A DNA stretch of 64,000 bases, taken from positions 1 through 64,000 of the IMG/VR virus record IMGVR_UViG_3300018432_000005, one strand, 5' to 3'. The translations under genes were made by a program, and so were the position numbers. A model generated the notes under the pieces. That model worked only from the letters and a program-made list of their open reading frames with translations. It ran no database searches and was not told where the DNA came from. Positions 48,071-55,589 of this stretch are shown piece after piece (within the stretch, counting starts at the first letter, position 1; each line of letters starts with the position of its first letter). Origin of the DNA: a virus.

Positions 48071-48105
48071 TAGAGTCTCATAGTCGCTTGCTTGCTGCAA
48101 GCGTT
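48071..48105 (-). promoter_or_regulatory. Dyad promoter P5 (gene 48022)
   Basis: AAACGCTTGC-N5-GCAAGCGACT, TTGCAG as -35, 17 bases, GACTCT (48076-48071), then the TAAGTCAGCAGCGACG leader shared with P4. Confidence 0.7.
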
Positions 48106-48109
48106 TATA

Positions 48110-48625
48110 TCAGTCAGCGAGGCGCACCGCGACCGCGCGCAGGTACACGCGGGGCTTTGCGGCAGCAGCTGCCGCGCGCCGCTCTGCGGTCAGGCGTGCC
48201 GCGATGCGCTCGCGGCTGGCTGCAACGAGCGCGCTGTCAACGTCGATGTGCAGGTAGAAATTAACGTTCCAGCACTTGTCGCCGCCGTCGTCGGTCGAGT
48301 TGTCTTCGTGGTAGGCGCGCGCAATCGCGTCGATCTTGGCGACCAGCGCGGTGCCCTCGGGGCTGTAGCGGTCGCGGCAGCGTTCGGGCATGTTCCAGTA
48401 GGTGCCTTCGGGGTGGTCGAGCCTGTAGTCGACTTGGTCGGCGTTCGCGATCTCGAAGCCGTCGGGCACCCCGGTCAGCTCGACGCGAATCGAGCTGCCG
48501 CCCGCGAAGTTGCTCGTGCGCACGCTGACGGTCACGGCCGGCAGGCTGCCCGACTTGGTTGCGGCTTTGAGGTCGGCGCGGATCTGCTTGGCAATCTCTG
48601 CGGTGCTGGTCGTGCGGCGTGCCAT
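48110..48625 (-). CDS. LPD29-like protein
   Basis: 171 residues from ATG 48625. TAEIAKQIRADLKAATKSGSLPAVTVSVRTSNFAGGSSIRVELTG, then YSPEGTALVAKIDAIARAYHEDNSTDDG..NVNFYLHIDVD resemble the LPD29 domain seen in plasmid and phage polyvalent proteins. Function unknown. Leader shared with the 47354 gene. Confidence 0.68.
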   Translation of the reverse strand: MARRTTSTAEIAKQIRADLKAATKSGSLPAVTVSVRTSNFAGGSSIRVELTGVPDGFEIANADQVDYRLDHPEGTYWNMPERCRDRYSPEGTALVAKIDAIARAYHEDNSTDDGGDKCWNVNFYLHIDVDSALVAASRERIAARLTAERRAAAAAAKPRVYLRAVAVRLAD

Positions 48626-48676
48626 GGTCGGGTACTGCTTTCTGCGGGCGGGCGTTTCGTGCCGCTCACAAGAGAT

Positions 48677-48712
48677 AGAATATCGCCAAACGCTGGCACG
48701 AGGCAAGCGTTT
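48677..48712 (-). promoter_or_regulatory. Dyad promoter P6 (gene 48625)
   Basis: AAACGCTTGC (48712-48703), degenerate right half GCCAGCGTTT, TTGCCT as -35, 18 bases, TATTCT (48682-48677). Confidence 0.68.
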
Positions 48713-48806
48713 ATTTAGAGCTGCGCACGAGCTCGACGAACTTCGTCGGATCGCCGTTGTTGGCGCGCACTGCCGCGTCGCCCAGGCGGTTGGCATGCGC
48801 ACCCAT
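48711..48806 (-). CDS. Short ORF, possible remnant
   Basis: 31 residues from ATG 48806 (GAHANRLGDAAVRANNGDPTKFVELVRSSK). The open frame continues upstream as protein-like sequence (RETLAACKRFAADAHQRRG) across the dyad of promoter P7 but meets a stop with no start codon, so it looks like the 3' end of a gene whose start was replaced by the promoter. Confidence 0.35.
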   Translation of the reverse strand: MGAHANRLGDAAVRANNGDPTKFVELVRSSK

Positions 48807-48834
48807 GCCGCGGCGCTGGTGAGCGTCTGCCGCG

Positions 48835-48870
48835 AAACGCTTGCATGCCGCAAGCGTTTCGCGGTACTCT
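48835..48870 (+). promoter_or_regulatory. Dyad promoter P7 (gene 48876), perfect dyad
   Basis: AAACGCTTGC (48835-48844), N5, GCAAGCGTTT (48850-48859): the 10-base arms are exactly complementary. TTGCAT (-35) is inside the left arm, 18 bases, TACTCT (48865-48870), and the ATG is 5 bases later, so the transcript is leaderless. Confidence 0.78.
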
Positions 48871-48875
48871 TAGAC

Positions 48876-49169
48876 ATGGCAAACGAAGTAGCAAAGACGA
48901 TTGTGCAGCAACTCGGAAACCTCGCCCTGTCCATGATGGGCGCCTATCAGTTGGTCGCCCTCGACGACGGGCTGCAGTTCGCGATTCGCGGGTCGCGCGC
49001 GGTCAGCAAGATCGTGATCAAGCTCGACGCCGGGACCGACACCTACACCGTCAGCTTTCACACGGGCCGCGGGCTGGCGCTGAAACTCGTCAGCGAGTCT
49101 GACGGCGTCTACGTCGACGCGCTGCACCGCGTGATCGAGAGCGCGACCGGGCTCGCGACACGGCTCTAA
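48876..49169 (+). CDS. Small protein from a leaderless transcript
   Basis: 97 residues, ATG 48876. ANEVAKTIVQQLGNLALSMMGAYQLVALDDGLQFAIRGSRAVSKIVIKLDAGTDTYTVSFHTG: a helix followed by a beta sheet, pattern of many small phage/plasmid proteins of unknown role. Its TAA is three bases before promoter P8. Confidence 0.72.
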   Translation: MANEVAKTIVQQLGNLALSMMGAYQLVALDDGLQFAIRGSRAVSKIVIKLDAGTDTYTVSFHTGRGLALKLVSESDGVYVDALHRVIESATGLATRL

Positions 49170-49171
49170 AT

Positions 49172-49207
49172 AAACGCTTGCGTTGTGCGAGCGTCTTCCG
49201 CTATGCT
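49172..49207 (+). promoter_or_regulatory. Dyad promoter P8 (gene 49214)
   Basis: AAACGCTTGC (49172-49181), TTGCGT as -35, 18 bases, TATGCT (49202-49207), ATG 6 bases later. The right arm is partial (GCGAGCGTCT). Leaderless. Confidence 0.72.
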
Positions 49208-49213
49208 TATCTC

Positions 49214-49414
49214 ATGGCAGACGGAAAGAGTGACGACGGCTTCACCGGCTTCAAGACAGCGGCCGCGGCGGCCAGACGGCTGGGAGAGTTGCAGAGCGCG
49301 CAGGGGGTCGCGGGCGGGTGCGTTGCCAGGCTGGCGGAGGGCACCTACGCGGCGAAGCTCGACGGCCGCCTGTACGGCAAGGGTGGAGCCATCAGGGCGG
49401 CTGGCGGCGGCTGA
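49214..49414 (+). CDS. Small protein from a leaderless transcript
   Basis: 66 residues, ATG 49214. DDGFTGFKTAAAAARRLGELQSAQG, then a beta hairpin AEGTYAAKLDGRLYGKGGAI. Unknown. Its transcript probably ends at the terminator at 49504. Confidence 0.62.
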   Translation: MADGKSDDGFTGFKTAAAAARRLGELQSAQGVAGGCVARLAEGTYAAKLDGRLYGKGGAIRAAGGG

Positions 49415-49503
49415 GAGGTTGGCGACGGTCGGCGCAACGCGGTAAGCTCACGGCGGTCTGCACGCAAAGCGAGAGGCGTTCTTCGACCATGCGTGACCAA
49501 GGG

Positions 49504-49523
49504 GAAGGCGAAAGCCTTCTTTT
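49504..49523 (+). terminator. Strong rho-independent terminator
   Basis: GAAGGC-GAAA-GCCTTC (stable GNRA tetraloop) followed by TTTT. Ends the short rightward unit 48876-49414 about 90 bases after its last stop. Confidence 0.88.
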
Positions 49524-49550
49524 GTCGGCGCGAGTCGCTCGTGCAGGCTC

Positions 49551-49727
49551 TTACGACGGCCCGGTGACGCACTCGACTGGGCCCGTGGTGTCTCGGATGC
49601 CGTCGTGTCTGTGATAGGCGAGAAACTCGCCCACGATGGCGACGAACGCCCCGAACGCCATGCCGCAGACGAAGACGAGGATCAGTGTGCTGGGCTCGGG
49701 CTCTGCGGGCTCTTTCCAGAGGATCAC
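49551..49727 (-). CDS. Very small membrane protein
   Basis: 58 residues, GTG 49727 overlapping the upstream stop (GTGA). One membrane segment (LILVFVCGMAFGAFVAIVGEFLA) after a short Pro/Glu-rich start. Last gene of the recombination/replication operon. Confidence 0.55.
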   Translation of the reverse strand: MILWKEPAEPEPSTLILVFVCGMAFGAFVAIVGEFLAYHRHDGIRDTTGPVECVTGPS

Positions 49728-49951
49728 GACAGCCCCCGGGCAGCGTTGATCAGCTCGTCGAGCAGCCGCACCACGCGTTCATCCCCGAGCGCCTCGAAGT
49801 CTTTTCGGAGCTCGATGAAGGGCCGCAGGACGTCTTCGCGATGACCTGCGAGCATCTTCGCGAGCGCGATCGCGTGCACGTGCGACACCGCGGCCGCTTC
49901 GGCGAGCTCGACCTCGTGCCGGGTCGGAGTGGGGTCGTCGAGCGATGTCAC
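49724..49951 (-). CDS. Small helical protein
   Basis: 75 residues, GTG 49951 (GTGA overlap). EVELAEAAAVSHVHAIALAKMLAGHREDVLRPFIELRKDFEAL. Unknown. Confidence 0.62.
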   Translation of the reverse strand: MTSLDDPTPTRHEVELAEAAAVSHVHAIALAKMLAGHREDVLRPFIELRKDFEALGDERVVRLLDELINAARGLS

Positions 49952-50160
49952 GTCAGGCGCTCCCGCTCGAGCAGCTCGGCCCGCGCGGCCAGCGCCTGGA
50001 CCTTCTTCGGCCATCGACTGACGAGGATCGCATCGTAGACGCGCTCGCCGCCCTCGACCGTGTGCCAGCGACGAATGCCCCAGCCGCCGACCGTCTTCAA
50101 GACGTCGTACCCCGAGCGAGGTGCAGCCGGCGCCGGGCGCGTGCTGATCGTCCGCGTCAC
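49948..50160 (-). CDS. Small unknown protein
   Basis: 70 residues, GTG 50160. SGYDVLKTVGGWGIRRWHTVEGGERVYDAILVSRWPKKVQALAARAELLERERL. Starts 4 bases after the helicase stop. Unknown. Confidence 0.62.
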   Translation of the reverse strand: MTRTISTRPAPAAPRSGYDVLKTVGGWGIRRWHTVEGGERVYDAILVSRWPKKVQALAARAELLERERLT

Positions 50161-50164
50161 GCCT

Positions 50165-51466
50165 TCACCATGGGATCTCGTCTCCGTTGTCGTTCTCGAC
50201 GCTCCCCGCGAGCGCGTTGGCCTCGTCGAGCTCGCCGTCGCTGTCGAAGTCGTCGTCGCCCAGGTCGTCGAACGCGTCGCTTTGCGGCATCGTGTCGGCG
50301 TAGGCCTTCATGCGGGCAACGAGCGCGGTGTTTCGGACGGGGGGCGCTTTGGCGCTGGTCGCGACGGCGATCCCCTTCTGGTTGCCGATCAGAATCACGC
50401 CCACCTTCGCGCGCGTGATCGCGGTGTAGAAGAGCTGCCGCGTCAGCATGTACGAGTGCGACGAGTGCACCACGCACACGACCCAACCGAACTCGCTGCC
50501 CTGGCACTTGTGCACCGTCAGCGCGTACGCGAGGTCGAGCGCGAACGCGTCGGCCTTGCTGTAGGTCACCTGCCGGTCGCCGTAGTCGACGATCAGGCGC
50601 TCGTGATCAAGCGCGAGGATCTCGCCGACCTCGCCATTGAAGACGCGCAAGTCGTAGTTGTTGACCGTGTGGATCACGCGGTCGCCCAGGCGCAGCACCG
50701 TGTCGCTGATCTTCCATTCGGCCCCGGGCCCGCGCGAGGGATTGAGCGTGCGTTGCAGAGCCAGATTGAGCGACTCGACGCCCGCTGCGCCCGTCCGCTG
50801 CGGCGAGAGCACCTGCGCCCCGGGATGCTCGGGCGAGGTCACCACGCGGCACACGGCGGCCGCGACGTCGTCGCTCGACTCGGCCTCGATGAATCGGAAG
50901 TCAGGGAGGTCGACGAGCTCGAGCTCGGTCCCCGCGAGCACCTTCGGCGCGTTGCGACATATCCACGACTCGGCCGCCGCTCGATGCACGTGCGTCAGGC
51001 GCGCGATCGGCACCGCGTCAGACTCGACGAGGTCGGCGAGCACGCGGCCCGGGCCGACGCTCGGCAGTTGGTTGGCATCGCCGACGAAGATGATCCGCGC
51101 GCGCTTGTCGACCGCCGTGACGAGGTCGGCGGCGAGCTCGACGTCGAGCATCGAGCTTTCGTCGATGATGACCACGTCGAAGGGCAAGAGGTTGTGGGCG
51201 TTGTAGGTCCACCCCATCCGTGTCCAGCCTAGAAGCCGGTGAATCGTCGAGGCCTCGTAGCCGGTCGCTTCGCTCATTCGTCGCGCTGCCTTGCCCGTAG
51301 GCGCCGCCAGCGCGACGCGTTGGCCCTCCTGCAGCAGTTGCGCGAGCGTCGTGCGCAGCGTCGTCGACTTGCCCGTACCGGGCCCGCCCGTGATGACGCA
51401 GAAGGGAGCATGCGCCATCAGCTCGACGGCGCGCTGCTGCGAGGGGTCAAGATCAAACTGCTGCAT
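50165..51466 (-). CDS. RecD2-like helicase core (C-terminal half of a split RecD2)
   Basis: 433 residues, ATG 51466. SF1B helicase: Walker A GGPGTGKST (27-35), APTGKAARR, Walker B DVVIIDESSMLD (97-108), FVGDANQLPSVGPG, and the C-terminal YALTVHKCQGSEF and LFYTAITRAK motifs. It lacks the OB/HhH N-terminal domain of RecD2, which is encoded separately at 52622-53530 in the same operon. 5'-3' DNA unwinding in repair or recombination is expected. Confidence 0.88.
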   Translation of the reverse strand: MQQFDLDPSQQRAVELMAHAPFCVITGGPGTGKSTTLRTTLAQLLQEGQRVALAAPTGKAARRMSEATGYEASTIHRLLGWTRMGWTYNAHNLLPFDVVIIDESSMLDVELAADLVTAVDKRARIIFVGDANQLPSVGPGRVLADLVESDAVPIARLTHVHRAAAESWICRNAPKVLAGTELELVDLPDFRFIEAESSDDVAAAVCRVVTSPEHPGAQVLSPQRTGAAGVESLNLALQRTLNPSRGPGAEWKISDTVLRLGDRVIHTVNNYDLRVFNGEVGEILALDHERLIVDYGDRQVTYSKADAFALDLAYALTVHKCQGSEFGWVVCVVHSSHSYMLTRQLFYTAITRAKVGVILIGNQKGIAVATSAKAPPVRNTALVARMKAYADTMPQSDAFDDLGDDDFDSDGELDEANALAGSVENDNGDEIPW

Positions 51467-51689
51467 TCTTCTGCCGCCCTTCGATCTCGATGTGCGCCTC
51501 GAAGAAAGGAATCGGCGCGAAGTACACATGCAGCGACTCGGCCGGCGCGATGCAGTCGACGACGTCGCCGCTAGGCAGCGCGATCGACTTCTTCACCCGT
51601 CGGCCGTCGCTGCTCGAGCAGCGGCCCCAGAACAGACCGACGCCCAGATTGCCGGGCTCGAACTTCACGTGCCACCTGACGACCCTCAC
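51453..51689 (-). CDS. Small unknown protein inside the split RecD2
   Basis: 78 residues, GTG 51689 (GTGA overlap). VVRWHVKFEPGNLGVGLFWGRCSSSDGRRVKKSIALPSGDVVDCIAPAESLHVYFAPIPFFEAHIEI, beta-rich. Overlaps the helicase start by 14 bases. Unknown. Confidence 0.65.
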   Translation of the reverse strand: MRVVRWHVKFEPGNLGVGLFWGRCSSSDGRRVKKSIALPSGDVVDCIAPAESLHVYFAPIPFFEAHIEIEGRQKNAAV

Positions 51690-52003
51690 GACGTCACCAA
51701 CTTCTTTGCGCGTGCCATCAGCCCATCGAGCGCGACATCTGCGCGGGCCTCGAACTCGGCCTGCTCGTCAGCCTGGGCCTTGTGCGCGGGGCAGTAGTGA
51801 CGCCGACCGACGGTCGTCCAGCGGTCTTTCATCTGATCTTCGAGGCACCACGTGGACCCTGCGTCGATGCCGGCGCGGCACTCGTCGCCGTTCTCGTCTC
51901 GCGCAGCGCAGCGCACGCTCGCGGGCGGCTTCGGCATGCCCTGTCCGACTTCACCCGAACGCAGATTCGCGTCAGAATCTTCACCTTTGGCTTTGGTCGC
52001 CAT
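51686..52003 (-). CDS. Small Cys-rich protein
   Basis: 105 residues. SVRCAARDENGDECRAG, TWCLEDQ and HYCPAHKAQADEQAEF: four Cys and two His as in a zinc site, then a coiled coil. Unknown. Confidence 0.65.
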   Translation of the reverse strand: MATKAKGEDSDANLRSGEVGQGMPKPPASVRCAARDENGDECRAGIDAGSTWCLEDQMKDRWTTVGRRHYCPAHKAQADEQAEFEARADVALDGLMARAKKLVTS

Positions 52004-52202
52004 CCTCGCCCCCTTCCGCTTCGAACACCCTTGCCATGACCTCGCGCCTGTCGTCGTCGGTCAGCGTCGCCCAGATGGCGCGCAGCATCCGCTCGCTGGC
52101 CCTCGCGCGCTCGAGCTCGTGCGCGGTCGTGTTGAGCTCGGCGCACTTCTCGCGCGTGGTCGCTTCGAGGCGCACGCAGTTGGGGCAGCGAACGAAGCTC
52201 AC
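51981..52202 (-). CDS. Small coiled-coil protein with CxxC
   Basis: 73 residues, GTG 52202. FVRCPNCVRLEATTREKCAELNTTAHELERARASERML: short Cys motif then coiled coil. Overlaps the next gene by 23 bases. Unknown. Confidence 0.6.
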   Translation of the reverse strand: MSFVRCPNCVRLEATTREKCAELNTTAHELERARASERMLRAIWATLTDDDRREVMARVFEAEGGEDGDQSQR

Positions 52203-52208
52203 GGCCGC

Positions 52209-52562
52209 CTATGCCTCGTCGCGCGGAGCGATCGGCGTATTGCCCAGGTCGAACGCGGGCGAGTCGTAGGCCGAGGGCGCCTCGTAAGGGGCGGCGACCA
52301 CGCGGCCGCGCACCGGCTCGTCGTCGTCGGTCGTCTGCCCGGGCGGGTTACGCTGCACGAGGCGCAGCCGGCGCGCATCGAACGGTCGACGATGCGGGCC
52401 CGAGTCGTCGGCCGCAAACCACACGCAGCCGATATCGACGCGGCCGCCTTCGGTCTGCTCGATCTTCTCGACCGTCATGTGCAGTCCGGGCGCGAGCTTG
52501 AGCTCGACGACGTCGCCGGGAATGAACGTCGAGGGGCCTTCTTCTTCTTTGCGGTGCGGCAT
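52209..52562 (-). CDS. YodC/DUF2158-like small protein
   Basis: 117 residues, ATG 52562 behind AAAGGGA. FIPGDVVELKLAPGLHMTVEKIEQTEGGRVDIGCVWFAADD matches the DUF2158 (YodC) core FxxGDVVxLKxGxxxMTVxxI...CxWF; a disordered acidic tail follows. Role unknown in any host. Confidence 0.7.
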   Translation of the reverse strand: MPHRKEEEGPSTFIPGDVVELKLAPGLHMTVEKIEQTEGGRVDIGCVWFAADDSGPHRRPFDARRLRLVQRNPPGQTTDDDEPVRGRVVAAPYEAPSAYDSPAFDLGNTPIAPRDEA

Positions 52563-52621
52563 GGATAGTCCCTTTCGTAGAAACAGACAGGCGGCGATCA
52601 CTTCTTCCGTCGCGCTGCGCG

Positions 52622-53530
52622 TCACGCGGCAGACTCCCGCGCGCGCTGGGCTCGACGCGCGAACGCCATCGCGAGCGAGCCTTCGGCGTCGGCGATGCGG
52701 GGGAGGTAGATGTTTTGCTCGAGCCGCTCGAGCTTGCCCGTGCGGATCAGGAGCTCGAGCGCGTTGCGCACCGCGCGCTCGTCGCTGATGCAGACGACCT
52801 TGTTCGTCGTCAGCGCGACGAGCTTGCCCGACGCGACGAAGCAGTGACCCGACTGCGTCGCGGTATCCATCGCGTGCATGAGGCCCGCACAGAGGCGGGC
52901 AGGGTCGTCTCTGCGCACGCCCATGCGCATCGCGACGTCGTCAGAACGTTGCCAGCCGAAGCCGCGCACGCACTCCATGAGCTTGTACGGGTTTTCGCTG
53001 ATGCGCGACTCGGCATCGCTGCCCCACATCTCGACGACCTTCGCCACTTGGTTGTCGGTCAAGCCCCACTGCTTGAAGCGGACCATGCGATCGCGGTCGT
53101 GCTTGTGCGCGCGGTAGGCGGCGAGGATCTCGTCGGCGCGCGGCGGGGTGATGCCGTCGACGACGCACAGACCCATGTGGTCGCCCGTGTCGAGCATCTG
53201 CCAAAGGCCATCGACGCCGAAGCGCTCGACGAGCTGTTCCGCGCGGCGCTTGGAGATCTGCGGGAGCTTGGCGGCAAGCCATCCGACAACGCCGCTTTGG
53301 TCTGCAGGCAGCACGACGCGACACGTCTTGACCTTGAACTGCTTTCCGTACTTCTGATGATGCGCGAGGTCGCCTTCGAGCTCGAGCGTATCGCCGGGAT
53401 TGGCGCCGACGAGCTTGCCGACGATCGAGAGGTTGCCCCCGTCGTGCAGCGTGCGCAGCGTGCCGAAGCCCCAGAAGTCGGAGCCGGCGACGCGGAACGA
53501 GACGAGCTCGCCACGGATAGAGTCAGGCAC
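52622..53530 (-). CDS. RecD2 N-terminal half (OB and helix-hairpin-helix domains)
   Basis: 302 residues, GTG 53530 behind AAGGAAGG. RGELVSFRVAGSDFWGFGTLRTLHDGGNLSIVGKLVGANPGDTLELEGDL is the RecD2 OB-fold start (residues 1-70); KRRAEQLVERFG and AYRAHKHDRDRMVRFKQWGLTDNQVAKVVEMWG...ISENPYKLM are the HhH repeats. The chain ends before the helicase core, which is the separate gene at 50165-51466. The two halves together make one normal RecD2. Confidence 0.82.
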   Translation of the reverse strand: MPDSIRGELVSFRVAGSDFWGFGTLRTLHDGGNLSIVGKLVGANPGDTLELEGDLAHHQKYGKQFKVKTCRVVLPADQSGVVGWLAAKLPQISKRRAEQLVERFGVDGLWQMLDTGDHMGLCVVDGITPPRADEILAAYRAHKHDRDRMVRFKQWGLTDNQVAKVVEMWGSDAESRISENPYKLMECVRGFGWQRSDDVAMRMGVRRDDPARLCAGLMHAMDTATQSGHCFVASGKLVALTTNKVVCISDERAVRNALELLIRTGKLERLEQNIYLPRIADAEGSLAMAFARRAQRARESAA

Positions 53531-54053
53531 AAGCCACCTTCCTTTGACTGACGCCGCGGCCGCGCGTCTTCGATGCCGTCAGCGCCTGCTCGACCGGCAT
53601 GCCCTCGCGCACGCGTCGATACACCATGCCGACCGTGATGCCGAAGCGCTGCGCCCACTCGGGCAGCGTGCGCGTCACACCGTCGATCGTGACCATGCGC
53701 GCGGGGCGCACGATGCCCTGCGCGACGCGCTGCCGGGCGGCGCACTTGGGCGAGCAGTAGCGCGTGCCGTCCTGAACCTGCGCAGCCGTCAGCGCCCACA
53801 TGCGGCGGCAGCACGGGCAGCACCGGACGATGGCGTCGCGCTGCTTGTTGCGCACGCGGCGCGCGCGCTCGTAGCTGCGATGGTAGGCGCGGCCGTGCTC
53901 GCGCGAGCGGCGCTCGAGCTGCTTGACGTGGCTGTGCTCCCGCTCGAGTTGCAGGCGCTGCCACGCAACCGACTCGATCCGGTCCCAGATGTCGCCGCCT
54001 GAGAGCGACAAGAACTCGCCCTCGATGCGCGCGAACTCGACCGGCTCAAACAC
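53523..54053 (-). CDS. Zinc-finger plus HTH protein
   Basis: 176 residues, GTG 54053. Coiled N-terminus, CCPCCRRMW...RYCSPKCAARQ zinc site near residue 95, and a C-terminal HTH-like TLPEWAQRFGITVGMVYRRVREGMPVEQAL as found at the end of many phage HNH or AP2-type proteins. DNA binding likely; no nuclease motif seen. Confidence 0.7.
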   Translation of the reverse strand: MFEPVEFARIEGEFLSLSGGDIWDRIESVAWQRLQLEREHSHVKQLERRSREHGRAYHRSYERARRVRNKQRDAIVRCCPCCRRMWALTAAQVQDGTRYCSPKCAARQRVAQGIVRPARMVTIDGVTRTLPEWAQRFGITVGMVYRRVREGMPVEQALTASKTRGRGVSQRKVACA

Positions 54054-54732
54054 TGGGCTTCCCCTCGCGCTCGGGCCCGTGCTGCATCGCCGCGGCCGGG
54101 TGCCCGGTGTGCGTCCAGGTGCCGTCCGGCAGCTCGCGCATGCCGACTTGGTCGAGCGTCTCGCGGTAGCCCGGGTGCTCGACCTGGGCGCGCTCGAGCC
54201 GGTCCTGCCAGCCGGCCGGGGGGTAGTGGTGCGGCTCTGCGGCGTCGGGCCATTCGGCGAGCTTTGCCCGCGTCGCGGCCGCGCGCGACTCGAGTTGCTC
54301 GACGAAGGTCGGCGCGTACTGCCCGCGCGCGAACAGCCGCCCACGATCGAGCGCGCGCTGCAGCGAGTCGCGGATCTCGAACGGCTCGCGGTCGAGCGCG
54401 CGTTCGTCGCACTCGTCGAGCTCGAGCCGCAGTTCGCGCGCTAGCTTCCAAGGCAGGTCGCACAGCCGCCGATGCTGCACGAAGCGGTCAACCTCGCCCT
54501 GCACCATGAAGACGTCCCGCCACGGCACCACGCGCAGGCCGACACCTTGCTCGACGTACAGCGCGCGCGCGTCGAGCCGCAGCCCCGGTGTCGACAGCTT
54601 GCAGGCGAAGCTCGCCTCGGCCTGTCCAAACCAGTAGTGCAGCGTGGCGAGCTCGCCGGCTTCCAGCGTGCGCGCGACGACGCGGCCGAAGTGCGACAGG
54701 CGTCGATCCGAAGGGGCGTCGAGCTCAAGCAT
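54046..54732 (-). CDS. Unknown protein
   Basis: 228 residues. RVVARTLEAGELATLHYWFGQAEASFACKLSTPGLRLDARALYVEQGVGLRVVPWRDVFMVQGEV is beta-rich; the C-terminal part is helical. No family recognised. Confidence 0.68.
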   Translation of the reverse strand: MLELDAPSDRRLSHFGRVVARTLEAGELATLHYWFGQAEASFACKLSTPGLRLDARALYVEQGVGLRVVPWRDVFMVQGEVDRFVQHRRLCDLPWKLARELRLELDECDERALDREPFEIRDSLQRALDRGRLFARGQYAPTFVEQLESRAAATRAKLAEWPDAAEPHHYPPAGWQDRLERAQVEHPGYRETLDQVGMRELPDGTWTHTGHPAAAMQHGPEREGKPSV

Positions 54733-54973
54733 CGAGCCCCCCTTTCGGCGAGTACGACAGCCCGGCCGAGAAGATCAGCCATGAGATCTGCAGGTCGACG
54801 CCGCCGCAGCGGTACGGCCCGCGCTGCACGACATCCTCGTTTCGCTTGAGCTCGGGCAGCGGCTTGAACCACGCCCGCTCGCCCCCCTCGAAGCGCGCCG
54901 CGGTGCATGCAAACAGGTGCACGTAGTGCCCGAGTGCAGAGAGGGAGAGAGCCGCGTGCGTGTTCCTCGACAT
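54725..54973 (-). CDS. Small unknown protein
   Basis: 82 residues, ATG 54973 (TGATG overlap). LSLSALGHYVHLFACTAARFEGGERAWFKPLPELKRNEDVV. Unknown. Confidence 0.62.
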   Translation of the reverse strand: MSRNTHAALSLSALGHYVHLFACTAARFEGGERAWFKPLPELKRNEDVVQRGPYRCGGVDLQISWLIFSAGLSYSPKGGLDA

Positions 54974-55212
54974 CACACCCTCTCGCAGTCGCCGGGGAAC
55001 GCGAGCACCCATCGGCCCTTGGGGTCGCCGTGTGTATCGGGGAACGGGTGCACGGCCGCGTCGACGCAGCGCTCGTCGAGCTCGATCCACGCGCAGTCAT
55101 CGCTGCGACGCAGGCGCTCGACTCGGCCGACCAAGTTGACGGGGCGGTCTTCGTGGTCGCGCAAGACGCGCACGCGTTGACCACGCTCGAACAGCTTGAC
55201 CGGCCGGGCCAT
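54973..55212 (-). CDS. Small unknown protein
   Basis: 79 residues from ATG 55212 (GTG 55215 also possible). VKLFERGQRVRVLRDHEDRPVNLVGRVERLRRSDDCAWIELDE looks like a small SH3-like barrel. Unknown. Confidence 0.65.
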   Translation of the reverse strand: MARPVKLFERGQRVRVLRDHEDRPVNLVGRVERLRRSDDCAWIELDERCVDAAVHPFPDTHGDPKGRWVLAFPGDCERV

Positions 55213-55589
55213 CACTCTTCCTCGCTGCGCGCAGCCTTGAAGCGCCCGCCCTCGAACGTGCCGAGCAGACGATCCCGGTGCTTGAACGTGGCGACGGGGC
55301 TGCTCGACAGCAGCTCGACGTCGACGCGAGGCGAGTAGCCGTTTTCAGACAGCGACAGCGCGACGGCCACCATAGGCTGCCCGTCGTCGTGGTCTTTGGG
55401 CAGGGAGACCGTTGCACGCCAGCCGACCTGTCCCGAGTGCTCGTAGTCGATGACCACGCGGCCGCGCTCGCCGTCGTCGACCATGATCGTGGTCGTGTTG
55501 TCGTAACAGCCGAGCTCGTCGACGACCTTGCCGTCGATTGCAATCTCGAGCAGGTCGTCGCTCGCGCCCCAGACAGACAGCCGCGTCAC
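55212..55589 (-). CDS. Small unknown protein
   Basis: 125 residues, GTG 55589. LSVWGASDDLLEIAIDGKVVDELGCYDNTTTIMVDDGERGRVVIDYEHSGQVGWRATVSL: all-beta. Unknown. Confidence 0.68.
   Translation of the reverse strand: MTRLSVWGASDDLLEIAIDGKVVDELGCYDNTTTIMVDDGERGRVVIDYEHSGQVGWRATVSLPKDHDDGQPMVAVALSLSENGYSPRVDVELLSSSPVATFKHRDRLLGTFEGGRFKAARSEEE

Noticed and set aside
52199-52417. Alternative frame at the end of the DUF2158-like gene
   Set aside because: Arg-rich shadow of a gene with a recognisable YodC core and good start.
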